From Streptomyces lienomycini (GTDB lineage Bacteria; Actinomycetota; Actinomycetes; Streptomycetales; Streptomycetaceae), in contig NZ_CP116257.1 in the NCBI RefSeq assembly GCF_027947595.1, positions 4,836,001 to 4,900,000 on the forward strand: a stretch of 64,000 nucleotides of DNA. Direction: 5' to 3'. Under the pieces are notes generated by a model. That model was not told the DNA's origin. It searched no databases and saw nothing but the letters and a program-made list of their open reading frames with translations. Both the position numbers and the translations under genes were made by a program. Below, one piece after another: positions 39,247 to 47,794 of the stretch (position 1 is the first letter of the stretch; every line of letters begins with the position of its first letter).

Positions 39247-41640
39247 CTAGCAGTCCCCGACCGTGTCGTCGGCCGCGGGGACGGGTGCGGCGGCGCCGTC
39301 GGTGTGGCGGGGCGCCGGCACCTCGGGGCGGAGCCGGGCCAGCAGGTGCCGGCGTTCCTCGGCGAAGGCCGGGTCGGCCTGGTAGTCGGAGTGTCCGAGG
39401 ATCGGTGCGGGCAGCGGGTGGAGTTCGGTGCGGCCGTAGGTCAGCGGGTCCTTGAGGGGTGCCCGGTCCACCGCGGGCCCCGCGTCGCCCGGCAGCCGCA
39501 TCGGGCCGCCGATGGGGTCGGTGCGCCGGTACAGGTTGCGCCAGCAGTCGACCTCCTCGTGCAGTGAGGCGAGCGCGGCGGGCCCGAAGTGGGCGGGGAA
39601 CCAGCGGCCGTACAGCCGCTCCAGGGGGGAGCCGTAGGTGAGCAGGGCGACCCGTCTGCGGGCGGACGGCTCCAGTTGCCAGGACGCGGCCGCGGCGAGG
39701 ACGCTGCCCTGCGAGTGCCCGGAGATGACCAGCCGCCCGCCGGTGGCACGGGTCCAGGTCGCCATCCGCCAGGTGAGGTCGGGCACCGCGCGCTCGGCGT
39801 AGCAGGGCGGTGCGAAGGGGTGGGCGGCGCGCGGCCAGAAGGTCCCGACGTCCCACAGGATGCCGATGGTGCGCCGCGCGGAGGGGTCCTTGTAGGCACG
39901 CCTGCCCCAGGTGACGAACAGTATGAAGCCGAGGCCGATCAGCCAGGAGCCCAGCGCCTGCGCGGTCTGCGCGGCTCCTTGGACGACGGCGTACGTGCCG
40001 CGCGCGGCCTCGCCGGGCACCTGGTCGGTCGCCAGAGCGCCCACCAGGGCTCCGGCACCCAGCAGCAGGGTGGCGGCGGAGGTGAGGGCGACGAGGACGG
40101 GCGCCCGGTCGGTGAGGGTGGCCAGGGCGCGGGTGAGGGCGATGCGCCGGGTGCGTCCCCGGTCCCCGGTCTCCCCCGGGTGGTCGCGCTCCACCGCGTC
40201 CCGTTCGAGCCGGGCCAGGCGCAGGGTGTGCCGGGCGAGTACGGCGCACATCAGCAGGACGACGACGAGCAGCGGCGGGATGACGGACGCCTGCCAGGTC
40301 AGCAGGACGGGCGGGCCGTCGAGGAAGGTGCCGGTGCCGTCCATCCAGTCTGAGACGCGCTGGGCGACGCCGCCGGACATCACGCCGCCCAGCGCGCAGG
40401 CCAGCATGGCGACGGCGGGGCCGCCGAGGCCCCGGATCGCGGTGCGGGTGTCGGGCCGGCTGCGGTGGAGCAGGTGGGCGACCACGGCGAGGGCGACGAC
40501 GAGCAGTCCCTGCACGAGGGCGATGCCGCCGAAGGCCGCGTCCCCGGACAGCCGGCCGGTCGACGTCCACTGCGGGCGGGCCCAGCCGCCGTACAGCAGG
40601 GCGAGGACGAAGAGGAGGAGCGCGGCGAGCGGCAGGCGTCGTACGAGGTGCTCGTCGAGGTGTCGGTCGATGCGGTTCTCGCTGCGGCCCCGGCGGCACA
40701 CCACCGCGACCACGCCGACCGCCGCCGCGACCAGCGCCCCCTGCAGTGCCCAGCCCAGCGTGTCGAGCAGCGCGGGTCCGCCCGGCCGCCGGTCGAACCG
40801 GGCCGCGGGCACGCCGATGCCCGCGGCGACGGTCAGCAGTCCTGCGGCGGTGTGGGCGGCGCGCAGCCGGGCCACCAGGCGGCGCCCGTACCAGAACCCG
40901 GGCCGGCCGAGCGCGGCGCGGCCCGGGCCTGCCTCGGCGTCGGCCTCCCGCTCCATCGGCTGCTGGGACTCGTAGGCCCGCCAGGTGCGCAGCGACAGGT
41001 ACCAGAGCAGGCCGGTGAGCGCGGCGGGCACCGCGGCCGCGAGGGCGAGCCTGCGGCCGGGTGGGCTCCACCAGCCGCCCTCCGACACCACGGGCGACAG
41101 GAAGCCCAGCCAGGAGTGCCGTTCCGCGCACGCGCGCGTGCCCGCGCACTGCCAGGCCACCAGGTCGAGCGCGACCTCGCAGGCGGCGGCGACCAGGAGC
41201 ACCGTCAGGGTGAGGCCGGTGAGCCGCAGCAGCAGCCCGTAGAGGCGGACCGTGCGGATCCGGCCGTGCGCGGCGGGCCGCATCCAGTGGGCGAGGTTGA
41301 CCACCATGAAGGGCAGGAGCAGCAGCCACAGGGCGCGGGTGCCGTTGCCGGAGGTGAGGTTGCACCAGACGTAGGCCTCGGGCACCGGCCGGCCCCGGTA
41401 GTCCTCGGGCCTGGACTCGGCGTCGGCGTCCTCGGCTCGCCGGAAGACGGCCGCGACGTGGTCGCCGGTGATCCGCACGGTCCGCGGGTCGTCCAGCATC
41501 TCGGCGGGTGTCGTGCCGCCCACTCCGTGCACCAGGAGTTCCAGGGCGGTGCCGCTTCTCGCGTCCGTCCCGTCGGTTCCGCCGCGCGGTCCGTGGGTGT
41601 CGTGCCCGCCCGCCCGGGCCTTTCCCTGCGTCTGCTCCAC
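39247..41640 (-). CDS. Polytopic membrane protein with split alpha/beta-hydrolase motifs, 797 aa
   Basis: The N-terminal cytoplasmic part contains ALELLVHGVGGTTPAEML (His-Gly oxyanion-type loop, residues 38-42). Roughly ten hydrophobic segments span about residues 105-560. The C-terminal domain has the nucleophile elbow RLVISGHSQGSVLAAA (Ser643), a predicted acid/His region and ILGHSDYQADPAFAEERRH. This looks like a hydrolase fold whose first strand and active-site elbow are separated by a large membrane insert. Start GTG 41640 (VEQTQGK) fits the GGGGGAG site; a GTG 12 bases upstream is possible. Substrate unknown. Confidence 0.8.
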   Translation of the reverse strand: MEQTQGKARAGGHDTHGPRGGTDGTDARSGTALELLVHGVGGTTPAEMLDDPRTVRITGDHVAAVFRRAEDADAESRPEDYRGRPVPEAYVWCNLTSGNGTRALWLLLLPFMVVNLAHWMRPAAHGRIRTVRLYGLLLRLTGLTLTVLLVAAACEVALDLVAWQCAGTRACAERHSWLGFLSPVVSEGGWWSPPGRRLALAAAVPAALTGLLWYLSLRTWRAYESQQPMEREADAEAGPGRAALGRPGFWYGRRLVARLRAAHTAAGLLTVAAGIGVPAARFDRRPGGPALLDTLGWALQGALVAAAVGVVAVVCRRGRSENRIDRHLDEHLVRRLPLAALLLFVLALLYGGWARPQWTSTGRLSGDAAFGGIALVQGLLVVALAVVAHLLHRSRPDTRTAIRGLGGPAVAMLACALGGVMSGGVAQRVSDWMDGTGTFLDGPPVLLTWQASVIPPLLVVVLLMCAVLARHTLRLARLERDAVERDHPGETGDRGRTRRIALTRALATLTDRAPVLVALTSAATLLLGAGALVGALATDQVPGEAARGTYAVVQGAAQTAQALGSWLIGLGFILFVTWGRRAYKDPSARRTIGILWDVGTFWPRAAHPFAPPCYAERAVPDLTWRMATWTRATGGRLVISGHSQGSVLAAAASWQLEPSARRRVALLTYGSPLERLYGRWFPAHFGPAALASLHEEVDCWRNLYRRTDPIGGPMRLPGDAGPAVDRAPLKDPLTYGRTELHPLPAPILGHSDYQADPAFAEERRHLLARLRPEVPAPRHTDGAAAPVPAADDTVGDC

Positions 41641-41893
41641 TGTCCGCACTCCCCCGTGACGTGCCGTCGGCTCTGTCCGTGCGGGCACAAGGATCTCCAC
41701 TGCGCGTGTGTGCTACACCCCTCGGCACGGAATCTCCCCGATCCGTGTGACCCGGGGGCCGGGGCGGGCGGTGGCGCGGCCCCGGTGCCGGCGTGCGAGG
41801 ATGGGCGTCCGCGCACGGGTGCGGGGAGAAGTCCTCATCAGAGCGAGTGCGTCGGCGTGTCGGACGGTTTGCGGCGAAAGGACCGAGGCGTAC

Positions 41894-42718
41894 GTGAGTG
41901 AGAATCCGAACCTCCTCGCGGAGCAGCGGCGCGCTCTGATCCTCGACGAGGTGCGCCGCCGGGGCGGCGTCCGGGTCAACGAGCTGACCCGCAAGCTCGG
42001 TGTGTCGGACATGACGGTCCGCCGCGACCTGGACGCGCTGTCCCGGCAGGGTGTGCTGGAGAAGGTGCACGGCGGAGCGGTTCCGGTGGCCGAGGCGAGC
42101 ACCCACGAGCCCGGGTTCGAGGCCAAGTCGGGTCTGGAGCCGACCGCCAAGGAGGACATCGCGCGGGCCGCCGCCGAGCTGGTCGCGCCGGGCGCCGCGA
42201 TCGCCCTGTCGGGCGGTACGACGACGTACGCGCTGGCGCACCGGCTGGTGGATGTGCCGGACCTGACGGTGGTCACCAACTCGGTGCGGGTGGCCGACGT
42301 GTTCCACGTGGCGCAGCGGACCTCCGGGGCGCGTCAGGGGGTGGCGACGGTGGTGCTCACCGGCGGTGTGCGCACCCCCTCCGACTCGCTGGTGGGCCCG
42401 GTCGCCGACCAGGCGATCGCGACCCTGCACTTCGACGTGCTGTTCCTCGGGGTGCACGGGATATCGGCGGAGGCCGGTCTGTCGACGCCGAACCTCGCGG
42501 AGGCCGAGACCAACCGGCGGCTGGTGCAGTCGGCGCGGCGTGTCGTGGTGGTCGCGGACCACACCAAGTGGGGCGTCGTGGGACTGAGTTCGTTCGCCGC
42601 GCTGGAGCAGGTGGACACGTTGGTGACCGACTCCGGCCTGTCCGCACCGGCCCGTGCGGAGGTCGCCGAGCACCTCGGTCTGGTGGTGGCGGGCGAGCCG
42701 GACGCGGCGGTCGACTGA
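41894..42718 (+). CDS. DeoR/GlpR-family transcriptional regulator, 274 aa
   Basis: Sugar-metabolism repressor. The N-terminal DeoR helix-turn-helix is RGGVRVNELTRKLGVSDMTV plus RRDLDALSRQGVLEKVHGGA. The C-terminal sugar-phosphate-sensing domain shows IALSGGTTTYALAHRL, VVTNSVRVADV and VVVADHTKWGVVGLSSF. The GTG at 41894 is used; it is preceded by weak purine content. No divergent sugar operon adjoins it, so its target may be distant. It is followed by a strong hairpin. Confidence 0.9.
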   Translation: MSENPNLLAEQRRALILDEVRRRGGVRVNELTRKLGVSDMTVRRDLDALSRQGVLEKVHGGAVPVAEASTHEPGFEAKSGLEPTAKEDIARAAAELVAPGAAIALSGGTTTYALAHRLVDVPDLTVVTNSVRVADVFHVAQRTSGARQGVATVVLTGGVRTPSDSLVGPVADQAIATLHFDVLFLGVHGISAEAGLSTPNLAEAETNRRLVQSARRVVVVADHTKWGVVGLSSFAALEQVDTLVTDSGLSAPARAEVAEHLGLVVAGEPDAAVD

Positions 42719-42736
42719 CCCCCGCGTGCGCGGGGG
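42719..42736 (+). terminator. Terminator hairpin after the DeoR gene
   Basis: CCCCCGCG-TG-CGCGGGGG is a perfect 8-bp-arm inverted repeat with a 2-base apex, starting directly after the DeoR gene's stop codon. A very stable GC hairpin in the right place. Confidence 0.6.
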
Positions 42737-42836
42737 TGCGCCCCCGGCCCCGCTGACACCCGGCACGCCCCCGGCTATCGTGGCGCCACCCGGCCGATCG
42801 TCCGCACGCGCGGCTTCGCACAAGGGGGTGGTGTCC

Positions 42837-43310
42837 ATGGCTCGCCGTCTGCGTCCGGTGGGTCTCGACTTCGTCGAGACGGCGCCGGTACGCCTGGTCT
42901 TCGCACGGGAGGTCTCCGCGGCTCCGGAGGCCGTCTACCGCGCCCTGGCCGAGGACGTGCCCGGCTGGACCGCCTGGTTCTCCGCGGTGACGTTCGCCCG
43001 GCCCATCGGGGAGGGCGCGGGGCGCGAGATCCGGCTCCGGGGCGGTACGCGCTTCGTGGAGACGGTGCTGGCCGCCGAGCGGCCCGAGCGGTACGCCTAC
43101 CGCATCGACGTCACCAACGCGCCGGGCGCCCGGGCCATGCTCGAGGAGTGGCGGCTGGCGCCCGCCGGGACCGGCACGCGGGTGCAGTGGACGTTCGCGG
43201 CGGACGGTACGGCGGCGTTCCGTTTCGTGCTCGACCGGGCGCGTGCGGGGATGGGGCGGGCCTTCCGGGGCGCGGTCACATCGCTGGACCGGCGGCTGAC
43301 GCGCCCGTAG
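42837..43310 (+). CDS. SRPBCC-family protein, 157 aa
   Basis: Small START/Bet v1-fold protein with a hydrophobic ligand cavity (polyketide cyclase/dehydrase type). The family outline is seen in REVSAAPEAVYRALAEDVPG, then WTAWFSAVTFA and a basic helical C-terminus (RARAGMGRAFRGAVTSLDRR). Start ATG 42837, with AAGGGGGTGG upstream; GTG 42831 is also in frame. No ligand can be inferred. It converges with the cysteine-synthase-like gene. Confidence 0.85.
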   Translation: MARRLRPVGLDFVETAPVRLVFAREVSAAPEAVYRALAEDVPGWTAWFSAVTFARPIGEGAGREIRLRGGTRFVETVLAAERPERYAYRIDVTNAPGARAMLEEWRLAPAGTGTRVQWTFAADGTAAFRFVLDRARAGMGRAFRGAVTSLDRRLTRP

Positions 43311-43318
43311 CCCGCCGC

Positions 43319-44443
43319 TCATTCGAGCCGGGCGCCCGTGTGCAGCAGGGACTCGATGGCCGTCGTGTACGGCTCGATGTCGAGGCCCTGTTCGGCGAGC
43401 CAGGCGTCCGAGTAGTACTTGTCCAGGTACCGGTCCCCCGGGTCGCACAGGAGCGTCACGACGCTGCCCCGGCGGCCCTCGGCCACCATCTCGGCGACGA
43501 TCTTCAGCGCGCTCCACAGCCCGGTGCCCGTGGAACCGCCCGCCTTGCGGCCGATGGCCCGTTCCAGGGACCGTACGGCGGCGACGCTCGCCGCGTCCGG
43601 CACCTTCATCATGCGGTCGATCGCACCGGGGACGAAGCTCGGCTCCATCCGGGGCCGGCCGATGCCCTCGATCCGGGAGCCGCGGTCGCAGGCCACGTCG
43701 GGGTCGCCGGTGGTCCAGCCCTCGAAGAAGCAGGAGTTGTCCGGGTCGGCGACGCAGACGCGGGTGTCGTACTGCATGTAGTGCACGTAGCGGGCGAGGG
43801 TCGCCGAGGTGCCTCCGGTGCCGGCCGTGGCGACGATCCAGGAGGGCTCGGGATACCGTTCCAGCCGCAGTTGACGGAAGATCGACTCGGCGATGTTGTT
43901 GTTGCCGCGCCAGTCGGTGGCGCGTTCGGCGTAGGTGAACTGGTCCATGTAGTGGCCGCCGGTCTCCGCCGCGAGGCGGGCGGACTCCTCGTACATCCGC
44001 CGGGAGTCGTCCACGAAGTGGCACCGTCCGCCGTGGAACTCGATCAGGCGGATCTTCTCGGTGCTGGTCGTGCGGGGCATGACGGCGATGAAGGGCACGC
44101 CGATCAGCTTCGCGAAGTACGCCTCGGAGACGGCCGTGGAACCGCTGGACGCCTCGATCACCGGACGGTCCGGCCGGATCCAGCCGTTGCACAGGCCGTA
44201 GAGGAACAGGGAGCGGGCGAGGCGGTGTTTGAGGCTGCCGGTGGGGTGGGTCGACTCGTCCTTCAGGTAGAGGTCGATGCCCCACTGTTCCGGGAGCGGG
44301 AAGAGGAGCAGGTGGGTGTCGGCCGAGCGGTTGGCATCGGCCTGGACCTTGCGGACGGCCTCTTTCAGCCAGGCGCGGTAGGCCGTGTCGCTGTGGTCGA
44401 CGTCGAGGGTGGCGCCGGTGCCGGTCTGCCGGTCAGTGCTCAC
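43319..44443 (-). CDS. PLP-dependent cysteine synthase-family protein, 374 aa
   Basis: Fold-type II PLP enzyme. The Schiff-base Lys is in [18 protein letters not shown], the substrate loop in [20 protein letters not shown] and the phosphate-binding Gly loop in [15 protein letters not shown]. It is longer than CysK/CysM (about 310), with inserts such as [19 protein letters not shown], and belongs to a group annotated as cysteine synthase or cysteine desulfhydrase-like. Its ATG overlaps the stop of a 30-codon ORF (ATGA at 44440-44443), implying coupled translation. The true reaction is uncertain between cysteine synthesis and beta-elimination. Confidence 0.85.
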   Translation of the reverse strand: MSTDRQTGTGATLDVDHSDTAYRAWLKEAVRKVQADANRSADTHLLLFPLPEQWGIDLYLKDESTHPTGSLKHRLARSLFLYGLCNGWIRPDRPVIEASSGSTAVSEAYFAKLIGVPFIAVMPRTTSTEKIRLIEFHGGRCHFVDDSRRMYEESARLAAETGGHYMDQFTYAERATDWRGNNNIAESIFRQLRLERYPEPSWIVATAGTGGTSATLARYVHYMQYDTRVCVADPDNSCFFEGWTTGDPDVACDRGSRIEGIGRPRMEPSFVPGAIDRMMKVPDAASVAAVRSLERAIGRKAGGSTGTGLWSALKIVAEMVAEGRRGSVVTLLCDPGDRYLDKYYSDAWLAEQGLDIEPYTTAIESLLHTGARLE

Positions 44444-44532
44444 TGCGGGGGCTCCTTACGCTGCGCGCCGACGGCGTACAGCGCGGCCGACACCCCGATC
44501 ATAAACACCATCCACACGCTTCTCACCTGCAT
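44440..44532 (-). CDS. 30-residue membrane peptide coupled to the cysteine synthase-like gene
   Basis: ATG at 44532 has an AAAGGTG ribosome site 7 bases upstream and encodes [20 protein letters not shown] plus [10 protein letters not shown]. It is one hydrophobic helix (about residues 6-23) with a basic, Pro-ending tail, so a single-pass membrane peptide. Its stop overlaps the start of the next gene. It contains no Cys codons, so it is not a classic cysteine attenuator. The ribosome site lies within a hairpin (44540-44558). Role unknown: it may simply couple translation, or act on the membrane. Confidence 0.6.
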   Translation of the reverse strand: MQVRSVWMVFMIGVSAALYAVGAQRKEPPQ

Positions 44533-44537
44533 AAACA

Positions 44538-44558
44538 CACCTTTGAGGGCCCCAAAGG
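44538..44558 (-). promoter_or_regulatory. Hairpin overlapping the small ORF's ribosome site
   Basis: On the minus strand CCTTTG (44558-44553), a 7-base loop and CAAAGG (44545-44540) form an exact inverted repeat. Its 3' arm includes most of the AAAGGTG Shine-Dalgarno sequence, so folding could hide the ribosome site of the 30-residue peptide and, through coupling, of the enzyme gene. Confidence 0.5.
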
Positions 44559-44789
44559 CACCCCTGGGGCGCAGGGGCCGGCACGGTGGGGGCGCATTCG
44601 GGCGAGTGCTCCGGTCGCCCCCGGAAAGCGGTGGCGCGTACTGGTGCTCGGGGCGCGGTGCGGGCAGACTGCCAGCGGCGGGACCGGGTTCCCGCCGCGG
44701 GCGCACACTGGAGCACGACACGAGCCGGTACCCGGAGCATCGCGGTCGGTGCACGGTCCGGCAACCGACGGGCACGAGGGGGCGACGGC

Positions 44790-45113
44790 ATGGCGGAGCC
44801 GGAGTTCAGGGCCACGGGGGTGCGGATCGGCAAGCGGCTGCGTTCACTCACCCGGGCCGGGACGGTCCGGATCAGCGGCGGCAGGGTCGAGTTGCTCACC
44901 AGCTACGGCAGTGAGATCGACAGCGCGCCGGTGCAGGCGGTGCGCGCCTCCCGCCCGTGGTTCGCCCCGCAGGACCGGGCTTTGGCCGACCTCAACGGCA
45001 AGCGGTATCTGCTGACCCTCGGGGAGCGGGACCCCGCACCGGGGGAGCCGGGCCCGCCCGCGGCCGGCCGCTTCATCGAGGCGGTACGCAGGGCGGCCGG
45101 ACGCCGCGTCTGA
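44790..45113 (+). CDS. Hypothetical protein, 107 aa
   Basis: Small soluble protein starting MAEPEFRATGVRIGKRLRSL, with a beta-rich middle (GTVRISGGRVELLTSYGSEI) and a basic helical end (FIEAVRRAAGRRV). The shape suggests a small PH-like or beta-barrel domain, but I do not recognise a family. The ATG at 44790 follows GAGGGGGCGACGGC, a good ribosome site. Third-position GC is typical, so it is very likely a real gene. Divergent from the small ORF/cysteine synthase pair. Confidence 0.7.
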   Translation: MAEPEFRATGVRIGKRLRSLTRAGTVRISGGRVELLTSYGSEIDSAPVQAVRASRPWFAPQDRALADLNGKRYLLTLGERDPAPGEPGPPAAGRFIEAVRRAAGRRV

Positions 45114-45298
45114 GAGATGTCCGTAAGTTGCGGTGCCTCACCCCTTGCGTCACGCTGGTCACACGTCACTCTGGGTTTACCGGCGATAACGCTGCGAACC
45201 AGCCCGCCGGCCACGACAGCGGGCGGCGTGTGCCACGTGCGCCCCGCTGGATCCGAACTCCGTGTTCTTCCGGACCTCTATGTCGGGGAGTCGCAGCC

Positions 45299-45835
45299 GT
45301 GATCACTCACCCAAGCAGACACTGCACGGTGGAGCTCCAAGCCCTGCCGTCGCGGATCGGCCAGGTCCGCAGAATCGTATCTGCGCAATTGCGCTACTGG
45401 CATATGGATCTCCTGATCGACCGGGCGGTGCTCGGCGTGACGGAGTTGCTGACCAATGTCCACCTGCATGCCCGGCCGGACAAGACGTGCACCGTGGAGA
45501 TGGAGCTGCTCCTGGACCGGCTCACGGTCTCGGTGCGCGACCACGATCCCCGGCTGCCCGTCGTGGACGACGCCGAGCCCCTCGCGACGTGCGGACGGGG
45601 GCTGGCCATGGTGGCCGCGATGAGCGAGAGCTGGGGCGCCCGGCCCGAGGGCGAGGCGGCCAAGGTCGTCTGGTTCACGCTCCCGACGGCCGTCACCGCA
45701 CCGCAGCCCGCCTCGGCACACCCGCCGCGCCGGCTGGTCGAGGAGGTGCCGGTCGCCGCGTTCGCGGAGGTCGAGCACGCGGTCGACCTCGGGAGTGCCC
45801 AACCCGCTCCCGCCCGGTCGGCCGTTGCCGGCTGA
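45299..45835 (+). CDS. Anti-sigma-factor-type ATP-binding protein (RsbW/HATPase_c), 178 aa
   Basis: Small kinase-like regulator of the family that binds alternative sigma factors in Streptomyces. The N box is LGVTELLTNVHLHARPD, the G1-like motif is VSVRDHDPRLPVVDDAEP, and GRGLAMVAAMSESWGARP is the following G2 region. The C-terminal 45 residues are disordered. The GTG at 45299 follows GGGGAG by about 8 bases. No anti-anti-sigma or sigma gene adjoins it, as usual for the many orphan copies in this genus. Confidence 0.88.
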   Translation: MITHPSRHCTVELQALPSRIGQVRRIVSAQLRYWHMDLLIDRAVLGVTELLTNVHLHARPDKTCTVEMELLLDRLTVSVRDHDPRLPVVDDAEPLATCGRGLAMVAAMSESWGARPEGEAAKVVWFTLPTAVTAPQPASAHPPRRLVEEVPVAAFAEVEHAVDLGSAQPAPARSAVAG

Positions 45836-46056
45836 CCGGGCGGTGACCCTCCGCTGCCGCGGGCCGTGCGGTACCACCGTCCGGGCCGACGCGCGGAGCA
45901 CGGGACCGCACGGGCCGGAACTGGCGTCCACCGGTGCGACCGGCGGCCGTTGACGGTGCGTCGGCTCCGGGCGCCGGGCAGCCGGCGCGGGGGACCGGCT
46001 CCGCGGCCGTCAAGGTGTCCCGGGCCCGCCGGCGGCTCGGGCGGCGGCCGTCGCGG

Positions 46057-46341
46057 TCATGCCGGGCCACCCCTGCCGGTGCGGCCGAACTGCTCGTCCA
46101 GCACGGTCAGCCGGCGCCAGTACTCGTCCTCGTCGATCTCCCCGGAGGCGAAGCGGTGGCCGAGCACCGTGAGGGGCGAGTCCCCTTCGATCGCGGTCGG
46201 CCGCCCGGGGCCGCGGCGCCCGCGCCGCACCGTGCGGCGCAGCAGGGTGATGCCGCCGCCGATGACCAGTGCCCAGATCACCGGGAAGAGCAGGATCCAC
46301 GGGCCGGGCCCGCCGTCGCCGAACTGTGCCAGGGTCTCCAT
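46057..46341 (-). CDS. SHOCT-domain small membrane protein, 94 aa
   Basis: One membrane helix (about residues 13-35, PWILLFPVIWALVIGGGITL) followed by a basic linker and a C-terminal SHOCT motif (LGHRFASGEIDEDEYWRRLT). Such short C-terminal domains mediate oligomerisation. The start at 46341 (METLAQFGDG) gives the usual size. Divergent from the TetR gene. Function unknown. Confidence 0.85.
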   Translation of the reverse strand: METLAQFGDGGPGPWILLFPVIWALVIGGGITLLRRTVRRGRRGPGRPTAIEGDSPLTVLGHRFASGEIDEDEYWRRLTVLDEQFGRTGRGGPA

Positions 46342-46561
46342 GTCGTCCCACTCCTCGGTCGCGATGTTCCTTGTGCCTCTTGCGAGCCTCGCCCCGGAAG
46401 GGGGCGCCGGTCGTCGTACGGCCGGCGGCCGTGTGGGTACCCCGCGGGGAGTACTCCGGCCGTCGGCGCCTGCGCCTCCCGCCCCTTGCGCGCCCTCCGG
46501 CTGCCCTTCGGCTGTCTTCCGGTCGTCCCTTCGAGCCATCCCTGCGCTGAGCACTCGACTT

Positions 46562-46583
46562 CTGTAACTACTAGTATGTACAG
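46562..46583. promoter_or_regulatory. 22-bp palindromic TetR operator
   Basis: CTGTA-AC-TACTAGTA-TG-TACAG is an inverted repeat in which only the AC/TG pair breaks symmetry; its centre TACTAGTA is exact. It ends 8 bases before the TetR ATG at 46591 and is AT-rich against a 73% GC background, as expected for an autoregulated TetR operator. Confidence 0.75.
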
Positions 46584-46590
46584 TCCTCGC

Positions 46591-47193
46591 ATGAGCACCT
46601 CGGAGCGACTGATCGAGTCCACCCGCGAGCTGCTGTGGGAGCGCGGGTACGTGGGCACCAGCCCCAAGGCGATCCTCGAGCGCGCGGAGGCCGGGCAGGG
46701 CAGCATGTACCACCACTTCAGCGGCAAGCCCGACCTCGCGCTCGCCGCGATCCGGCGGACGGCCCAGGAGATGCGGGCCACCGCCGAGGCCGTGCTGACC
46801 GGTCCGGGGACGCCGTACGAGCGTGTCGAGGCGTATCTGCGGCGTGAGCGCGACGTGTTGCGCGGGTGCCCGGTGGGGCGTCTGACGATGGACCCGGACG
46901 TGATCGCCGACGACGCCCTGCGCGCGCCCGTGGACGAGACCCTCGACTGGCTGCGCGAGCAGATCGCCCAGCTGGTCGAGGAAGGCAGGGAGCAGGGCGA
47001 GTTCGCGCCCTCCCTGGACGCCGAGGAGATCGCTGCAGCGGTCGTCGCGACCGTCCAGGGCGGCTACGTCCTGGCCCGCGCGTCGGGCTCCCCGGCCGCC
47101 TTCGACGCGGGTGTCCGCGGCCTGCTCTCCCTGCTCGCGCCGCCGGACGCCGTACGGCGGCGCGAGGCCCTGAGCCCGTCCCGGAACACCTGA
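46591..47193 (+). CDS. TetR-family repressor (LmrA/YxaF-like), 200 aa
   Basis: Transcriptional repressor. The helix-turn-helix runs RLIESTRELLWERGYVGTSP, KAILERAEAGQGSMYHHF and SGKPDLALAAI. The C-terminal ligand domain includes LRGCPVGRLTMDPDVI and AAAVVATVQGGYVLARASGS, as in LmrA/YxaF regulators. ATG 46591 is used. ATG 46576 (MYSPRM) is in frame but lies in the palindromic operator, so it is less likely. It is followed at 13 bases by DUF4865 and then the tautomerase remnant, a conserved Streptomyces set that it probably controls. Confidence 0.88.
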   Translation: MSTSERLIESTRELLWERGYVGTSPKAILERAEAGQGSMYHHFSGKPDLALAAIRRTAQEMRATAEAVLTGPGTPYERVEAYLRRERDVLRGCPVGRLTMDPDVIADDALRAPVDETLDWLREQIAQLVEEGREQGEFAPSLDAEEIAAAVVATVQGGYVLARASGSPAAFDAGVRGLLSLLAPPDAVRRREALSPSRNT

Positions 47194-47206
47194 GGAGTAC
47201 CGGCCC

Positions 47207-47794
47207 GTGCACGCCATGCAGTACACCTTCACCCTGCCCGCCGACTACGACATGGACATCGTCCGGGAGCGGGTGGCCCGCACCGGGCACCTGCTGGACG
47301 ACTGGCCCGGCCTCGGACTCAAGGCGTATCTGATCCGCGCACGCGGGAAGGACGGCTCGCCCGTCAACCAGTACGCCCCCTTCTACCTGTGGCGCACCGT
47401 GGAGGGCATGAACTCCTTCCTCTGGGACGGTGCCTTCCAGCGGCCCACCGACGACTTCGGGCGGCCCGCGGTCCGGCAGTGGACCGGTCTGGCGTACGAG
47501 GAGGGCGGCGCCACCGGCTCCCCGGCGCGGGTCGCGGTCCGGCGGCGGCAGCCGGTGCCGGAAGGGGTGCCGCTGACGGAGGTCGCGGCGCGGGCGGTGC
47601 GGGAGACCGGGCGGCTGGCGGCCGTGGACGGGGCGCTGCTGGCGGCGGCGGTCGTGGACACCGGCCGCTGGGAGCTGGTGCACTTCTCGCTGCACGCGCA
47701 CGATGTCCCGGACGGGGTGGAGGGCGAGGCCTTCCGGGTGCTGCACCTCTCGCAGCCGGGGCGGGGCCTGCTGTCCCGGGGGCGCCAGTGGTGA
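47207..47794 (+). CDS. DUF4865 family protein, 195 aa
   Basis: Small protein with FTLPADYDMDIVRERVARTG, KAYLIRARGKDGSPVNQYAP and FYLWRTVEGMNSFLWDGAFQ at the N-terminus, matching a conserved family that sits between TetR and tautomerase genes. No catalytic residues are known to me; a ferredoxin-like or dimeric alpha-beta-barrel fold is plausible from its size. GTG 47207 is 9 bases after GAGGAG, which favours it over ATG 47216. Its stop overlaps the GTG of the following pseudogene (GTGA). Confidence 0.85.
   Translation: MHAMQYTFTLPADYDMDIVRERVARTGHLLDDWPGLGLKAYLIRARGKDGSPVNQYAPFYLWRTVEGMNSFLWDGAFQRPTDDFGRPAVRQWTGLAYEEGGATGSPARVAVRRRQPVPEGVPLTEVAARAVRETGRLAAVDGALLAAAVVDTGRWELVHFSLHAHDVPDGVEGEAFRVLHLSQPGRGLLSRGRQW

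Noticed and set aside
44440..44532. Cysteine-responsive attenuator peptide upstream of the cysteine synthase-like gene
   Set aside because: The 30-residue peptide has no Cys codons, so classic ribosome-stalling attenuation by cysteine starvation does not fit.
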